A DNA stretch of 64,000 nt from Sequoia sempervirens (GCA_007258455.2 VDFB02344353.1:1-64000); one strand, 5' to 3'; positions 23,005 through 34,610 are shown, numbered from the stretch's first letter. A program made the numbers and translations. Notes: generated from the sequence alone by a model not told the origin.

Positions 23005-24899
23005 CACCGAGAAAGTGGAAGGAAGAGGAAGTGATACATCCACAAAAATATACCACATAATGTTTAAACCTAGGAAAATTTTGAGATAACAAATATGCAT
23101 TCAACAACATTTGTGAAAAATAAAAAAGACATTTTCAAAGCTATCATGGATTACCTCTTTGAACCCTTACTCAATCACACATACAAAAATGGATTTCCCT
23201 ATATTTATTCAAATAACTCTAGTAGAAGAGAGAAGATGCTTTCAATATAGAGTACAAATCATAAATAGTGTAATGGAGAAAATTATGGAGGAATTTAAAC
23301 TATCTCCAAGGACAAAAATATAGGTATAATTTCTTCAAGATGTAGACCTTACATCCAAACATAGAGTGGATACCTTGCTATCCCAACTAGAGGAAACCAA
23401 GGACAAATTAAAAATTGAAGCACTCATTGCCACAAGGATAGATTATAGTATCTTGGTCAAATCTAAAAAAATATGGGTTTCATCTTCCTTTATTACTGAT
23501 ATATAGGGAAAATAAACATAGGGGTGATGGAAAAAGAAAACAAGGGGAAATAAATCACAATAGAAGAAGTGGGAATGAGCAATATTGAATTATCAAGGAC
23601 AATAGGTGGAGAGGAATAAAATATATAGGAATATGAGTAGGAAGTAGGAAAATATATAGATCAACACATCCTACCACAAGACATGCCGTTTTGGACAATA
23701 GGTTTGACAAAACAAAAAGGGGAAAATATGGATAGACAAGGGTAAGAAAATTATGGAGGAAATGAATAGATATTAGAAATTGAAGGCTCTAAGTGGTCAT
23801 CACTTGATTGACATCTTAGCTATTTCATCCAATGGATAAAATCAAAGAGTTTATTTCTTCATAGAAGCAACTATATCTAGTGGTTACTTTGGCATTAGAT
23901 TTTCTTACACCTACACCATTAGGGCCACATGTCGATTTATCCCAAATCTCACTGGAATTTATCAATTTAAGATGGGAGATATACTATAGAGTAATGCCAA
24001 AAAACACCCATTGACATGTAATATACAACTACTAATGATACACTAAAGAAAACAATGGTAGACATTTAACCACTAACTCTGAAAAATCATTGTAGATTCT
24101 TCTTTACCTCTAAAACAACATGTGGGAATAGTGAGTAATGGATTACTCATAGAAATGAAGAGTTGGGATGAGAAAAGGATAATTTTAAGGAGGTTTTTTT
24201 TTTAGAATATGAGAAAAAGTAGTTAAAAAATATCAAGAAAAATATGTCGTAGCTCATATAGAGTTGAATACTAAAATTTAAAACATGAAGGGGACATGTA
24301 ACAACATAAAATACATTGTATCAAAATTGTTTAGGTTGGCCTACCTCACCAATCCTTGAAAATTCAAATATAGATATTTTAGAAAAAAATATATACTACA
24401 CTTGCATCTAACTCATATGATACCATGAAAGACTTCAATGTAGCTATTAGGGTATAGATTGAGAATATTCATACTTAATACCACCTATTATAAGAGGAAA
24501 GAGCCAACATCATATATTTGATCAAATAATTGAGGGAAGAAGGTAGTTTGAAACTGGCTCCTTGATGTAGTTCTCATGTTTGATGCACAAATATTGGCAG
24601 ATTCTATTGGAATTTCTTCTTCTACGAGTGATGGAAAAGTTTTATTGATTGTAATTGATGGAAAATTCCACCACTTTCAATAGGACACTCTTTAGTGGAA
24701 TAGTACATATAACTAGTTGTAGAATATTTCTAAATATATCCTACTTTAAGATGAATTATGATACAATTTTGAGATTTTTTTTTATAGTGGTACAATTTTG
24801 GGCAAAATTTGACAGTTCCAACTCACATTTTATTTTTGAGCAATGACAAATAAAGCTAGCATGTCTTGAGGATAAGACATGGTTTAAGTTGGAGGATGA
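23005..24899 (+). pseudogene. R3 element body, copy 1: coiled-coil extra ORF
   Basis: Collinear with 37845-39818. Every frame is broken, but conceptual reading of both copies gives the same protein-like phrases: a helical stretch with TLLSQLEETKDKLKIEALIA (about 23370-23440) and, near 24420-24520, IRAHIEKLHT-type sequence in copy 2. These are Lys/Glu/Leu-rich and suit a coiled coil. The segment sits directly upstream of a polypurine tract and LTR, where some Ty3 elements carry an extra ORF. No polymerase motif was found in this stretch. Confidence 0.45.
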
Positions 24900-25411
24900 T
24901 GTTAATAAGACAAAGCCAATATCTCATTAGATTGGAAACTTGAAAGAGCGACCTAATGGAAGCTAACGGTGAAAACCTACAAAGGCACTAATAACTGGCA
25001 TCAAGATAACACATGAACAACCAAAAATATTACAAGTCAAAGGAAAAATAATGTGGCACACCTAGATGACTTGTGGCATGATCCTATATATAATGAAGCT
25101 ATGACAACATATATGTACTACACCAAGATGGTATTAATAGAACATGGGAGAGAGCATATAAAATAGGTAAATGTGAGAGCCTTAATTAAGAGTAGAGCAA
25201 TTTGAGAGAAGAGAATTGAATAAGATATTAGAGTGAAACCTAAGATGTAATGTAATGGATATAAAATAATGGATTGTATAATGACATGATGAATATATGA
25301 GAAGTCTATGGAGATTATGTATGTATAAATGGTGCATAAATGTATGTTTATTTTATTGCATTATTTTTTTAATTGACACATATGTTATAATTCTCTTCCT
25401 TATCCATCACA
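24900..25411 (+). mobile_element. R3 element 3' LTR, copy 1
   Basis: Starts TGTTAATAAGACAAAGCC and ends ATCCATCACA, 512 bases. It is preceded by the polypurine-like GTTGGAGGATGA. Matches 39819-40341. It contains GTAATGGATATAAAATAATG and a transcript-end-like ATGTATAAATGG. No 5' partner LTR was found to the left. Confidence 0.65.
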
Positions 25412-25559
25412 CTAGGGAAAACACAATGCTTTAACATTAAAATAACACAAATATTTAATTTGTAATTTCTTGTTACAATTAAACCACTTTAAATTGAAAA
25501 TGTGCATGACATTAAGTGGGTTCTAAGGTGTCTTGAGAGGATCACTTTACCAATTTGGT

Positions 25560-26035
25560 TGTGTCAATACTATTCGTTATTGTTTTGAATTTATTGGGTA
25601 TTGATACAGATTATAGCAAGAACAACTACATAGCTAGGACTTCTGCATTATGGATTTTCAAGAAATGGAAATTTTGACTACACCATTAGGGATGTTACTT
25701 TTTTTTGCCTCTAGAATTGGTAGGTTTTTATATTTTAAGCTTGTTCAGATCTATTTAACTCTATTTTAACTCTCTCAATGCACAAAATTTAATATACTTG
25801 TTTGATTTGTGTATTATTAGAGATATGGACAAAGAGAGAATGATAAGCTTCCTTTAGAGGCCAATGGAGATTATGCTTGTGAGATTGGGTACCTTAAATT
25901 TTTCAACTACAAAAGTTATGTAGGAGAATATGATCATCTATTGAATACTATGTGATACCAATGTGGTGAACTTTTTCTTGTTAATGGTACTCTAGAGGTT
26001 TGAAAGCATGCATTTTGGATTAATATTTCTAACTC
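25560..26035 (+). pseudogene. Possible exon fragments of an unknown gene
   Basis: Two short stretches read as protein. The first, at about 25600-25670, gives DTDYSKNNYIARTSALWIFK. The second, at about 25830-25945, follows TTATTAG (an acceptor-like end) and gives RYGQRENDKLPLEANGDYAC, then EIGYLKFFNYKSYVGEYDHL. A GTAGGTTTTTATATTTT donor-like site lies between them. I do not recognise the family. It may be a host gene relic captured next to block a, or chance. Confidence 0.25.
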
Positions 26036-26049
26036 TTATCATCAACTTG

Positions 26050-26550
26050 TGTAGAAGATTGAAGTATTTGTTTTGAAATGATTTTATTTAAAAAAAAAAA
26101 TAGACTACCTTACAGGAGTTATAGAATCACATTATGAAAAAGCCACAATTTTAGCTAGATTAATAACCTTTGTTAAACTTCTTAGCTGCTTGAAATCATA
26201 ATCCTATTATTGATGGTAAAGTTTAAACAATCCTTTACTATTAGAACGTCCAAAACTTCGACTAACGAACAAATAGTGTGCCAACTACTTACTTTTAAAC
26301 ATTATTTCTATCTCTATTTTAATGCTCTTCACAGATTGTGCAAAGAGATCATCTCATTAAGATAAGACAATGGCTTAAAAATAATATAACATATAACAGT
26401 CGTTAACTTGAATTAATTTTCTAATACCTCAAATTAGAAATATATTTTAAAAGTGACTTACATTAAAATATGCTACCTTCTTCCCACATTGTGAGGCTTG
26501 ATTACTCTCTAAGTAAGAAATCAAATCTTTTGTGAGGTGGTTGATCTTCT
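26050..26550. repeat. Block a, copy 2
   Basis: Second copy of 9508-10010. Here it is joined directly to R2 (TTCTACGGTTCAACTCCC), showing that the 680 bases between a and R2 in copy 1 were either inserted there or deleted here. Confidence 0.75.
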
Positions 26551-26735
26551 ACGGTTCAACTCCCAAAAATATAACAGAATCTGCAGAATGACTTGTAACT
26601 TACGTTTATCATAGCTATAACTTAAATGGCCGAGATCTCAAACCCAGATACTGCCGCTGATCTTTTCTTGAAGTCACCCACAATCAAACACAATTAAAAA
26701 GGATATGAGAGGGCAGTGTATATGTATTAAGTGTT
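26551..26735. repeat. R2 conserved block, copy C (partial)
   Basis: Matches 10700-10870 very closely (AACAGAATCTGCAGAATGAC, GAGATCTCAAACCCAGATA), then ends after GGGCAGTGTATATG. The rest of the block is missing and the palindromic minisatellite follows. Confidence 0.75.
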
Positions 26736-26844
26736 TAAAAATATAATGCAGTTAGAGGAGATGTGTGTACTTCTAATCCCACTTATTATAAAGAACTACA
26801 ACAAAATCTTGATCATATCTTCACCCTTCATTTAGTTTATTTGA

Positions 26845-27030
26845 CTCTCACACATGTGTGAGAAGTCACATATCTTCATTTTCCTTATGTGATCTCTCAC
26901 AAATGTGAGAGAAGACACTTGTTTCATTTTATCTTTCCAAGGTGTTCTCACACACATATGAGAGGACACTTGTGTTCTTTTTTCTTTCCAAGGTGTTCTC
27001 ACACGTGTAAGAAAACACTTGTCCAAAATT
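26845..27030. repeat. Palindromic CACATGTG minisatellite, copy C
   Basis: Four units like those at 17545-17745. One unit reads CTCACACATGTGTGAGAAG, a perfect palindrome core. The minus-strand frame 27026-26832 shows the repeat at protein level (VRTPWKxK with QVSS) and is an artefact of the array. Confidence 0.75.
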
Positions 27031-27049
27031 CAGCTGCATAATTTCCTTC

Positions 27050-28025
27050 TCCACGGGCTCGTATGTTAGATGCAAGGAATTCATAATTTTCTTAAGCATT
27101 GTGTTCCTTGCACTAAAGTCTATCATGGAATTGTGTAAAATTTTCTTACCAGTGATCAATGTTAAAAGGAATGGCATGGGTTTCTATTTACTTACCTTTT
27201 AGTGCTAACATTGTGAATGAATATAGATTGACTTGTGTGACCTTTTGTTTGGCTATCTTACATGCAATGTTATCCATTACATCAATTCCAACATAACTCT
27301 CTTGCTTATTTAGAGATTCTTGTAGCAAATTCTTTTGTTCACAAATTGTGGTAAAACATCCCACAGTGAAATGTTGGTTGTTATTTTCTTCAGTTGATCA
27401 ATCATATTTAGTGATGTGACCACTTGAGTCTTTGGGATGTGTCTAGAGTTATTTTGATACCTCAGCCTTTCTATTGCTCGATTGGATATGTTTATTGGTT
27501 GTGTTTGGGTGGGTTTGTAGCTTTGTCTTTGTTGTTCAAGATTGAAGCTATGACCAATTGGTATCGATTAGATCACTAACTTAAGGTTGGAATCCTATTA
27601 TTGAATTCTCTATGACCCTTTTCTTGGATCTTATGAAATAATCTAACTACATTTATTGAGATCAAAGAGTATTAGGTTCATTTGCAAATGCTACTTCATT
27701 TACTATCCATAAAACAATGCATATTTCTAGGTAATTTCTTCTTTTTGTTATAGGGACTCACCTTGTATACAAGCTATTAGAACAAAATTTTGCACTCTAG
27801 TAGCTTGATTTGGTGACTCTAGTGCCACTACTCCTCCTCTTGCAAGGGATTATATTTTCTCAACAAATTTCTATTGTAAATTTCCTCTTGGACAAGCTTA
27901 GGAGGCATGTACCTAATTGCATGGAAAGCACCACATGTTCAAGTCTTCTATATAATTATTTTGCACAGGAACAAAATCTCTCATTGGATTAGGAGGGATT
28001 GTTTACAATGGAGTGGATAACGAGG
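27050..28025 (-). pseudogene. Ty3-type gag/protease remnant, copy C
   Basis: Minus-strand frame 27177-26929 contains ILHNSMIDFSARNTMLKKIM, a decayed protease active-site region (DSGAS to DFSAR). The rest is collinear with 17760-18734, including the end QTIPPNPMRDFVPVQNN. Non-functional. Confidence 0.5.
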
Positions 28026-29313
28026 TGTCATCAAGTCAGTTAATGTCATATTGACTAGGGAAATGACCAAGGCTATTCGTAAAAGGAATTTAGTTATCCT
28101 ATTCTAATGGGAAATTTCAAACCAAATAAAGAATGCTTATGTTTGAAAGGGACTTTTAACTAGAAAAGCGTTTTAGAATTCTTATCTATGGAAAAATTGA
28201 TAATCTACAAAAATAATATTTAAAATATGTTGTTAGAAAATAAAATTTCCTTAACTACTAATTTGTTGTAAATGAAATATTTTTGAGCTATGCTACAATT
28301 TCTCTTATCTTTCAATAGAATGTAAGACTTTGGAAGAACACAAAAACAATATAGACTTCTCTATCTACAAAATATAAGATTTTCCCATTACAAACAATAC
28401 ATATTTCTATTTACAAGATGAAATATTTTCACATGACAACCTTATGTAGAAGAACATAATAGAAAATATACACTTTTATATCCATGAAATTTAAGATTTT
28501 ATTATAATCACATAAACATGTAAAATGACATTTAACAAAGAACGCATATAACACACATAAACTAAATTTACAAGTATAATGGTACAATCACAATTACTTA
28601 GAAATAACTATAATGCATAACCAAGCTACTTATCTCACCTATGCATTTTTCTTTGTTAGTAGAGTGACTATCTTGCTAGAGTATAGAAATATTCAACTTA
28701 AAATATCATCAACAAGATTGTAGCAATGCCTTTGAAAATAGGGAACAACAATATGTGTAGCAAATAAAATGATTCCATATTAATTCATGCATCAATAGTT
28801 TTTAATTAAACATCAAGAAATACATTTATACTACATCATAATTCCTAAACTATAACATTCTGTACAACATGTACCGATGTTGTTGTAAGTTTGTTACATA
28901 AATGTATTGATACAGTTTTAGTTGCATTACATAAAATAGTTTATCATTGAGAAAATCATCATTGAACATGAGTCTTCCATCTTTATTTCCTTCCATAGAA
29001 CCAACAGTCGTTCATGGAAATTCTCTTTGGCTTTCTACAAGAAGGGAGACATCTTCCTCCATAACTCTTCATCTAGTAAGTTTGGCTTGTGCAAATTCTA
29101 GAACACAAATTTTAGAAGAACTACAAAAGTTTCAAAGCTTCTAGAGATGTGTCATTCTAGAGCTTCTAGAGAATCCATCTTTCTTAAGCATTACTTATTT
29201 CCCTATTTTCATAACTTCTTACTATAATCATCAACATTTTAAAACCTTTATTAACACATGTAGAGGATAACAAGCATTCATACATTAATTTATTAATCAA
29301 GATTACAAATAAT

Positions 29314-29530
29314 CTATGTTACCGGATTCGTACCCACAGGCCTCGAACCCGGTATGGGTTCGCCTGTGGGTACGCGCTGGGTACGCACAGGGTGCGTGCC
29401 CAGCCCTGTGGGTTCACCCAAGCATGCACCCGGGCGAACCCATAGGGCTAGCGAGTACCATGCCCGTGGGTACGCGGACCCGGGGGTACCAGCCGCGTAC
29501 CCGAGTGAACCCCTGAGAACCCACGGCCCA
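29314..29530. repeat. hAT left TIR and subterminal repeats
   Basis: GC-rich stretch with repeated GGGTACG, CGTACCC and GGGTTCG in both orientations. Frames on either strand here (29316-29568) are products of the repeat, not genes. Confidence 0.85.
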
Positions 29531-29772
29531 ACACTTAAAAAGTGGGCCCAAAAGTGAAAAAAAAACAATTTTTTAATTTCTATTTTGCTTCAAAACCCTA
29601 AAACGACCCAATATGAGGCCTTTCAACACTAAAACATTTCATTTTTACCTCTCATTTTGCTCTCTCCATATTTTGTGTCCATCTTAGCATTTTGAAGGGA
29701 GGTGATTGCTTTTGAAGGAGATCGATTGTGGAGTGGCAAATAGTTTCTACAGAGGAGATTTAATTGTTCAAG

Positions 29773-29901
29773 GTATGCATTTAAACCCTATTCTTCAATC
29801 TTTTGATGAATTTTTTTAAGTTTCTTAGTTTTTGACGAATTTTTTCAAGTTTGTGAAGAATTTTTTCAAATATATATATATTTTTTTCATTTTTTTTATA
29901 G
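29773..29901 (+). other. Probable 5'UTR intron of transposase
   Basis: AAG/GTATGC at 29773 and TTTTTTATAG ending at 29901 frame a T-rich 129-base stretch. The next exon starts ATTGCAACAATGGCC, placing the start codon 10 bases in. Splicing is predicted from sequence only. Confidence 0.55.
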
Positions 29902-29910
29902 ATTGCAACA

Positions 29911-32370
29911 ATGGCCAGTAGTCAAAGTTCAGTGGGTAGGGATGGAAGCCAAAAGTTTAAAATTGATAAAGGATCTCCTTTATGGAGACATACCACACGA
30001 ATTTCACAAATTCCTGGAGGTGGGGGGTTTGTTTGGAAGTGTAATTTTTGCAATGTACAATATAATAGCTCCTACTACCGAGTAAAACTTCATTTTATGG
30101 GCCCTGATGGTAAAGGGATTAACATGTGTGTGGGCCCAGATAAGAAGGGGTTATCTGCTGTACAAATAGCAACATTTATAAAAGAACAAGAAGATGCCGA
30201 CAATTCAGTTGCAAGAGGAAAACAAACTAGTTATAGTTCCGGAAAGAAAAAACAAACATTACCCACTCATCAGATAGTTAGGCCCTCTAGACATCCCTTC
30301 TTGTCTATACCCTCTACGGAAGAAGAAGATGAAGAACCAGAAACCACCACCCGCAAGAGAGGTCCATTAGAGAAAGCATTTAAAATGGAGGCAAGAGATA
30401 TTGCTGAAGAAAAAATTGCACGTTGCCTCTATGCCAATGGTCTTCCATTCAACTTGGTGAGATCACCATATTGGAAGGACATGGTGTCAGCAATAAATAG
30501 TGCACCTCCTGATTTCACAAGTCCTGGGTATGAAAAGGTGCGTACCACCTTATTGCAAAAAGAGAGGAAATATGTAGAGGCCCAACTAAAACCAATTAGA
30601 GATTCTTGGGTTGAAACAGGTGTATCTATTGTTTCCGATGGATGGAAAGATTGCAAAAACCGTCCATTGATTAATGTTATTGCAGTGTCCCCCAAGGGGG
30701 CAATGTTTTTGAGGGCGGTTGACTGTGAAGGGCAAGTGAAAGATGCAGTGTTCATTTCCAGGATTCTCATTGACTCCATAGAGATGGTGGGTAGTGAAAA
30801 TGTTGTCCAAGTAATTACGGACAATGCAAAAGTTTGCAGGGCTGCAGGTGCTTTGGTAGAGGCCAGATATGAGCACATCTTTTGGACACCGTGCACCGTA
30901 CACTCCCTCAATTTGGTGATGCAAGCAATTGGCACCCAAATAGAGTGGGTGAAAGAAATATACCAGGAGTCTGAGGAGATCCAGATGTTTGTGACAAACC
31001 ACCATATGTCACAAGCAATTTTCAGATCTTTTTCAACATTAGAATTGTTGAAGGTAAATTTTAAAATTTAATTTATTTAGTTTCATTTATCATTTATGTC
31101 ATGTTTTACATAATTGAATAAAATAATTTTTTGCATTATTTACATATTTTAAATGTGTTATTAACTTACTATTAACATGTTCTTAGGTTGTCGAGACCCG
31201 GTTTGCATCTCACACAATTGTTCTGAGACGACTTGTGAAGGTGAAAGATGCATTGAGTCAAATGGTTATTAGCAACCAATGGGGTATATGGAAGCAATCA
31301 AATTCAGAGAGGGCCCAAAAAGTCAAGGCATTGATCTTGAATGACGATTGGTGGGATCGTGTGAATTATGTATTGGAATTCACCGAACCTATCATGTCTA
31401 TGCTTCGGTTTGCTGATACAGATGAACCATGCTTGGGGGATGTCTATGATAGCATGGACACAATGTTGGAAAAAATAAAAATAGAAATACAAAAAAAAGA
31501 GAATGATCCTGAAGACACCTTGTACAAAATGGTGGAAGCAATTGTTCTTCATCGTTGGAACAAGATGACAACTCCATTGCACCTCCTTGCATATGCCCTA
31601 TCTCCGAGGTACTATACCACTGAAGTACTTTCTATCCCAGGGAGAATACCGCCATATAGAGATGCTGAAGTTGCTAATGGGTATAAGACGACATTTAGTA
31701 GAATGTTCAGTGATCCAGAAGTGCATGCAAGTGTCATGAGAGAATTTGGAATGTTTGTCACAGGAAAATCAAAAAATCATACCGCTTTTGTTGCTAGAGA
31801 CCAATACAAAATGGATGGTCTTACATGGTGGTACCTCCATGGTCAAGATTATATGTACCTCCAACCTCTTGCAATCAAGATCCTCTCACAAGTAAGTTTT
31901 TTTTTTTTTGCCACTTGTATTGTAAAATTTAACACTTAACATTCTTGAATTTATCTTGCATTTTTTAATTTTATTTTTAATTTTGTTGGTTTTCTCTCCA
32001 GGTTGCAAGCTCTTCTGCCGCTGAACGGAATTGGAGTACATACTCCTTTATCCACTCAGTGAAGCGTAACCGGTTGGCTGCAAAAAGAGCTGAAGACTTA
32101 GTGTATATTCATTCCAATTTGCGTCTTCTGTCACGTAAGGATCCTCAATACAGGCAGGGGGCAGCGAGGCTTTGGGATGTAGCACCCGAGTCTACTGACT
32201 TGGATGCAACCATTCAGGATCTTGTTAGAGCCACTATGGATGATGTGGGTGATATTGATGACATATCACATGGTGTTGGATCCGCTTTGGGTTCAAATGA
32301 TGATGATTTTGAAGTTGAAACCACTCAAAATCCAAGTCATGATGATTCTGACAATCCTTTTGATGATTGA
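29911..32370 (+). CDS. hAT transposase, three exons, 738 codons
   Basis: Exons 29911-31053, 31187-31891 and 32002-32370. Both introns are GT-AG and phase 0 (AAG/GTAAAT...TTCTTAG/GTT; CAA/GTAAGT...CTCCAG/GTT), and the joined frame has no stop. Zinc finger of BED type: C44, C47, H61, C73. Acidic Glu/Asp linker near residue 140. DUF659-type RNase H-like core with SDGW (Asp243), VITDN (Asp304) and C328-x2-H331. Exon 3 opens with VASSSAAERNWSTYSFIH, the hAT dimerisation domain, ending in an acidic tail. Length and domain order fit a full-size plant hAT transposase, which cuts and pastes the element via its TIRs in the nucleus. Confidence 0.93.
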
Positions 32371-32627
32371 TGAGCACATGAACAATGAACATTGAATCAT
32401 GTTTCAAATTTTCAATGTTTCATGAACTACATTTTGTAATTCAGTAATTTTATTTGAATATTTTTCAACTATCAATTGGAATTTAATATTTATCTTTGGC
32501 ATTTGGCATTGATCAATGATCAAGTATCATACTATGAAATGATTTAGTTTTACAATTCTCTATGTTTCTCTTATTTTTTTGTATATATAATACATATATA
32601 TATAGATTTATAATATATTAAATTATT

Positions 32628-32757
32628 AATATATATATATATATATACACACGTACCCATACGTACCCAAACCCCTAAAAAAATTTTGCCCGTACCCACG
32701 TACCAGGTTCTCGTACCCGAACCCGTCCCCGAACCCGAACCCGAACTGGTAACTTAG
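32628..32757. repeat. hAT right subterminal repeats and TIR
   Basis: A short (AT)n run is followed by CGTACCC (several copies), CGAACCCG (several copies) and the end GGTAACTTAG. Confidence 0.85.
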
Positions 32758-32866
32758 CAAATAATTTACTATATGATTATATTAATTTTAGCATGATAAA
32801 GGTTATGGATGGTCAAGAAAGGGTAATTTTGTTCTAATAATGAAGTGAATTATTTATACCTCATCA

Positions 32867-34500
32867 CTCCCATAGATCTATGATTAAGTAGGTCCTCCTA
32901 CTTATTTCTCTACTTACTCCTAATACTACTATCTATTTGGTTCTTTCTTCTTGAAGTCTTTCTCAAAATTTTCATTGTTGCTCAGGGTACATGGGCTAAA
33001 GGATCCATTTCTCAAGGATCAACTATGTAACCTCTCTCACTCTCCACCTTTTTCACCACTGTCATGTGGTAGGGTGATTGATTGGAGAATAAGGGAGGCT
33101 TGAATCTCATCCCTATCCATTCTTCCTTGTATTTATCCATCAAATTTGCAACTTTATTTTCCCTCTGGAAAGACCACACAATGTTCCTTAGAGATATTAT
33201 TTCTCTCTTCTATTGTTGCATGGGTAAGGATTTAGATCTTTTCTATCAAGCTTCAAAGTTGCCTTAGGGAGATCAGGAATGACATTTGAAAGGGCTTCAT
33301 AGCACAATCTATTAGTATTATTTTCAACCATGATAGGGTATTGCATTATCCTCTTAAAGTGTTGTTGGAAGGCTAGTGGGTTATGATAATGATGCTTCAT
33401 TAGGAGTCCAATAACCTCTTCTACCTTATGATATAATTTTATCCTATGTTTCCATGCTACTTGATTTTGTATAGTAGATATAAATAATCTTCCTTGCATC
33501 TCACCTACAAAAATATTTATCAATAAGTTTGTATAATGCTCAACCAAAAGATTGTGTAAAAAATTCACATAGAAATTTTTTCTACTTTAGAGCTACAATT
33601 TTAAATGTCTGCAAAAATTCCTTGTCATCTAGGTCATAAATGGGAAGTGATTTTTTTTTTAAGCTTTTATCCCACCGAGAGTGGTATTTAGTTGAACAAG
33701 AATATTGATTTTCAAGTTTGCAATAAATTCTCTCTCAATTATTCTATCTCGTTTGTTCCTCATCATACTATACTTTTTAATTCCCCTTCTAATTTGGGAG
33801 TAATTTATGTAGATTTCATAAATTTGATCAAGCTCTGATTTTGATACATCTCCTTTTCCCATTAATTAGAGGGCTCATTTGGAGTCCTCTCCTATTCCTT
33901 TTAGAAAGATGGTTTTGACTACTTTAGCAAGCATGACATTTTCACAATCGTGTTGTTTGAAACACAAAAAGGTTCATTTATTAAGGTAGTCTTATAAACT
34001 CTCTTATTCTTTCTACTTAAGGTGGAAGAACTCTACATTTCTATCAATGACCTAAAAAATAATCTTGATATTTGTCTACAAATATTGTTTCCATTTCTTG
34101 CTATGAGCTGATTGATCCAAAAGGTATCCCATGAACCATTGCATGGTTGATTCCTTCAATGTAGAAGGGAATGCCTTCAAATTTTAGTTATTAATTTTAT
34201 AGTTATACATTTGATAGAGGACTTTGAACTCAAAGAGAAATTGATCTGGGTCCTTTGAGCCTAGTCCACAAAACATAGGTAGATTAGTAGGAGATATAAT
34301 TGTCATGAGAGGACCCTCATCTACATTTAGGTATTTTTTCTCAAATTTTTGAGTTGAAATCTTAGGAGGGTCTTGAATGACTAATTGTTGTTGGAAACTT
34401 TCTTCAACTAGAAGACTTATTTTCTTTTCTAGTGTTGTTTTCATTTTTTGATGTTTGTGGTTGGGGTTTTTTGCAAAAATCTTCCACAAGGTCCTCTTTT
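32867..34500 (-). pseudogene. Ty3-type gag of the LTR-R1 element
   Basis: Reads leftward from the primer site. The frame 34489-34184 contains MFCGLGSKDPDQFLFEFKVL, matching the start of the plant retrotransposon gag domain (F-x-G, DP, FL, F). Next, near 34130, HGIPFGSISS and METIFVDKYQDYF fit the gag core. Frames 33862-33659 and 33568-33197 continue it with interruptions. Stops and frameshifts are frequent. No protease, RT or integrase lies between this and the 3' LTR at 32866, so the element is a gag-only derivative or has a large deletion. Confidence 0.7.
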
Positions 34501-34585
34501 CTAACCATACAGTATAAAAAGTACTTTCTATTTTTAGAAGGTTGTCTATCTTAGTTCATAATAGCACCTAATGTAAAGAACACAA

Positions 34586-34605
34586 GATCCCTAACAACAA
34601 CACCA
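34586..34605 (-). promoter_or_regulatory. Primer-binding site of LTR-R1 element (copy D)
   Basis: Minus strand TGGTGTTGTTGTTAGGGATC, five bases from the LTR edge. It differs from the Athila/Tat-type TGGCGCCGTTGCCGGGGA by C-to-T changes at all five cytosines of the first 13 bases and one G-to-A. Confidence 0.65.
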
Positions 34606-34610
34606 AAAAG

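Larger units (their letters stand above)
29314..32757 (+). mobile_element. hAT transposon, complete ends and intact ORF
   Basis: 3444 bases flanked by an exact 8-base duplication CAAATAAT (29306-29313 and 32758-32765), the hAT hallmark. Termini are inverted: CTATGTTACCGG at the left and, on the minus strand, CTAAGTTACCAG at the right. About 200 bases inside each end are dense in GGGTACG/CGTACCC and GGGTTCG/CGAACCC, typical of subterminal transposase-binding repeats. These keep CpG dinucleotides that the surroundings have lost, suggesting a young insertion. It carries one three-exon transposase gene. Confidence 0.95.
28026..32866 (-). mobile_element. LTR-R1, copy C (3' LTR, split by hAT)
   Basis: Consists of 28026-29313 plus 32758-32866. 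Removing the hAT element and one copy of its 8-base TSD restores about 1390 bases collinear with copy A. The right end TTATACCTCATCA is the intact inverted complement of TGATGAGGTAT that opens copy D. Right of it CTCCCATAG (minus: CTATGGGAG) could be the polypurine tract. With copy D it delimits a minus-strand element of which only gag remains. Confidence 0.7.

Noticed and set aside
29316..29568. Overlapping ORFs on both strands at the hAT left end
   Set aside because: They are products of GC-rich subterminal repeats, upstream of the transposase start.
30429..31005. Minus-strand ORFs of 168 and 139 residues
   Set aside because: They lie wholly opposite hAT transposase exon 1 and have no domain of their own.
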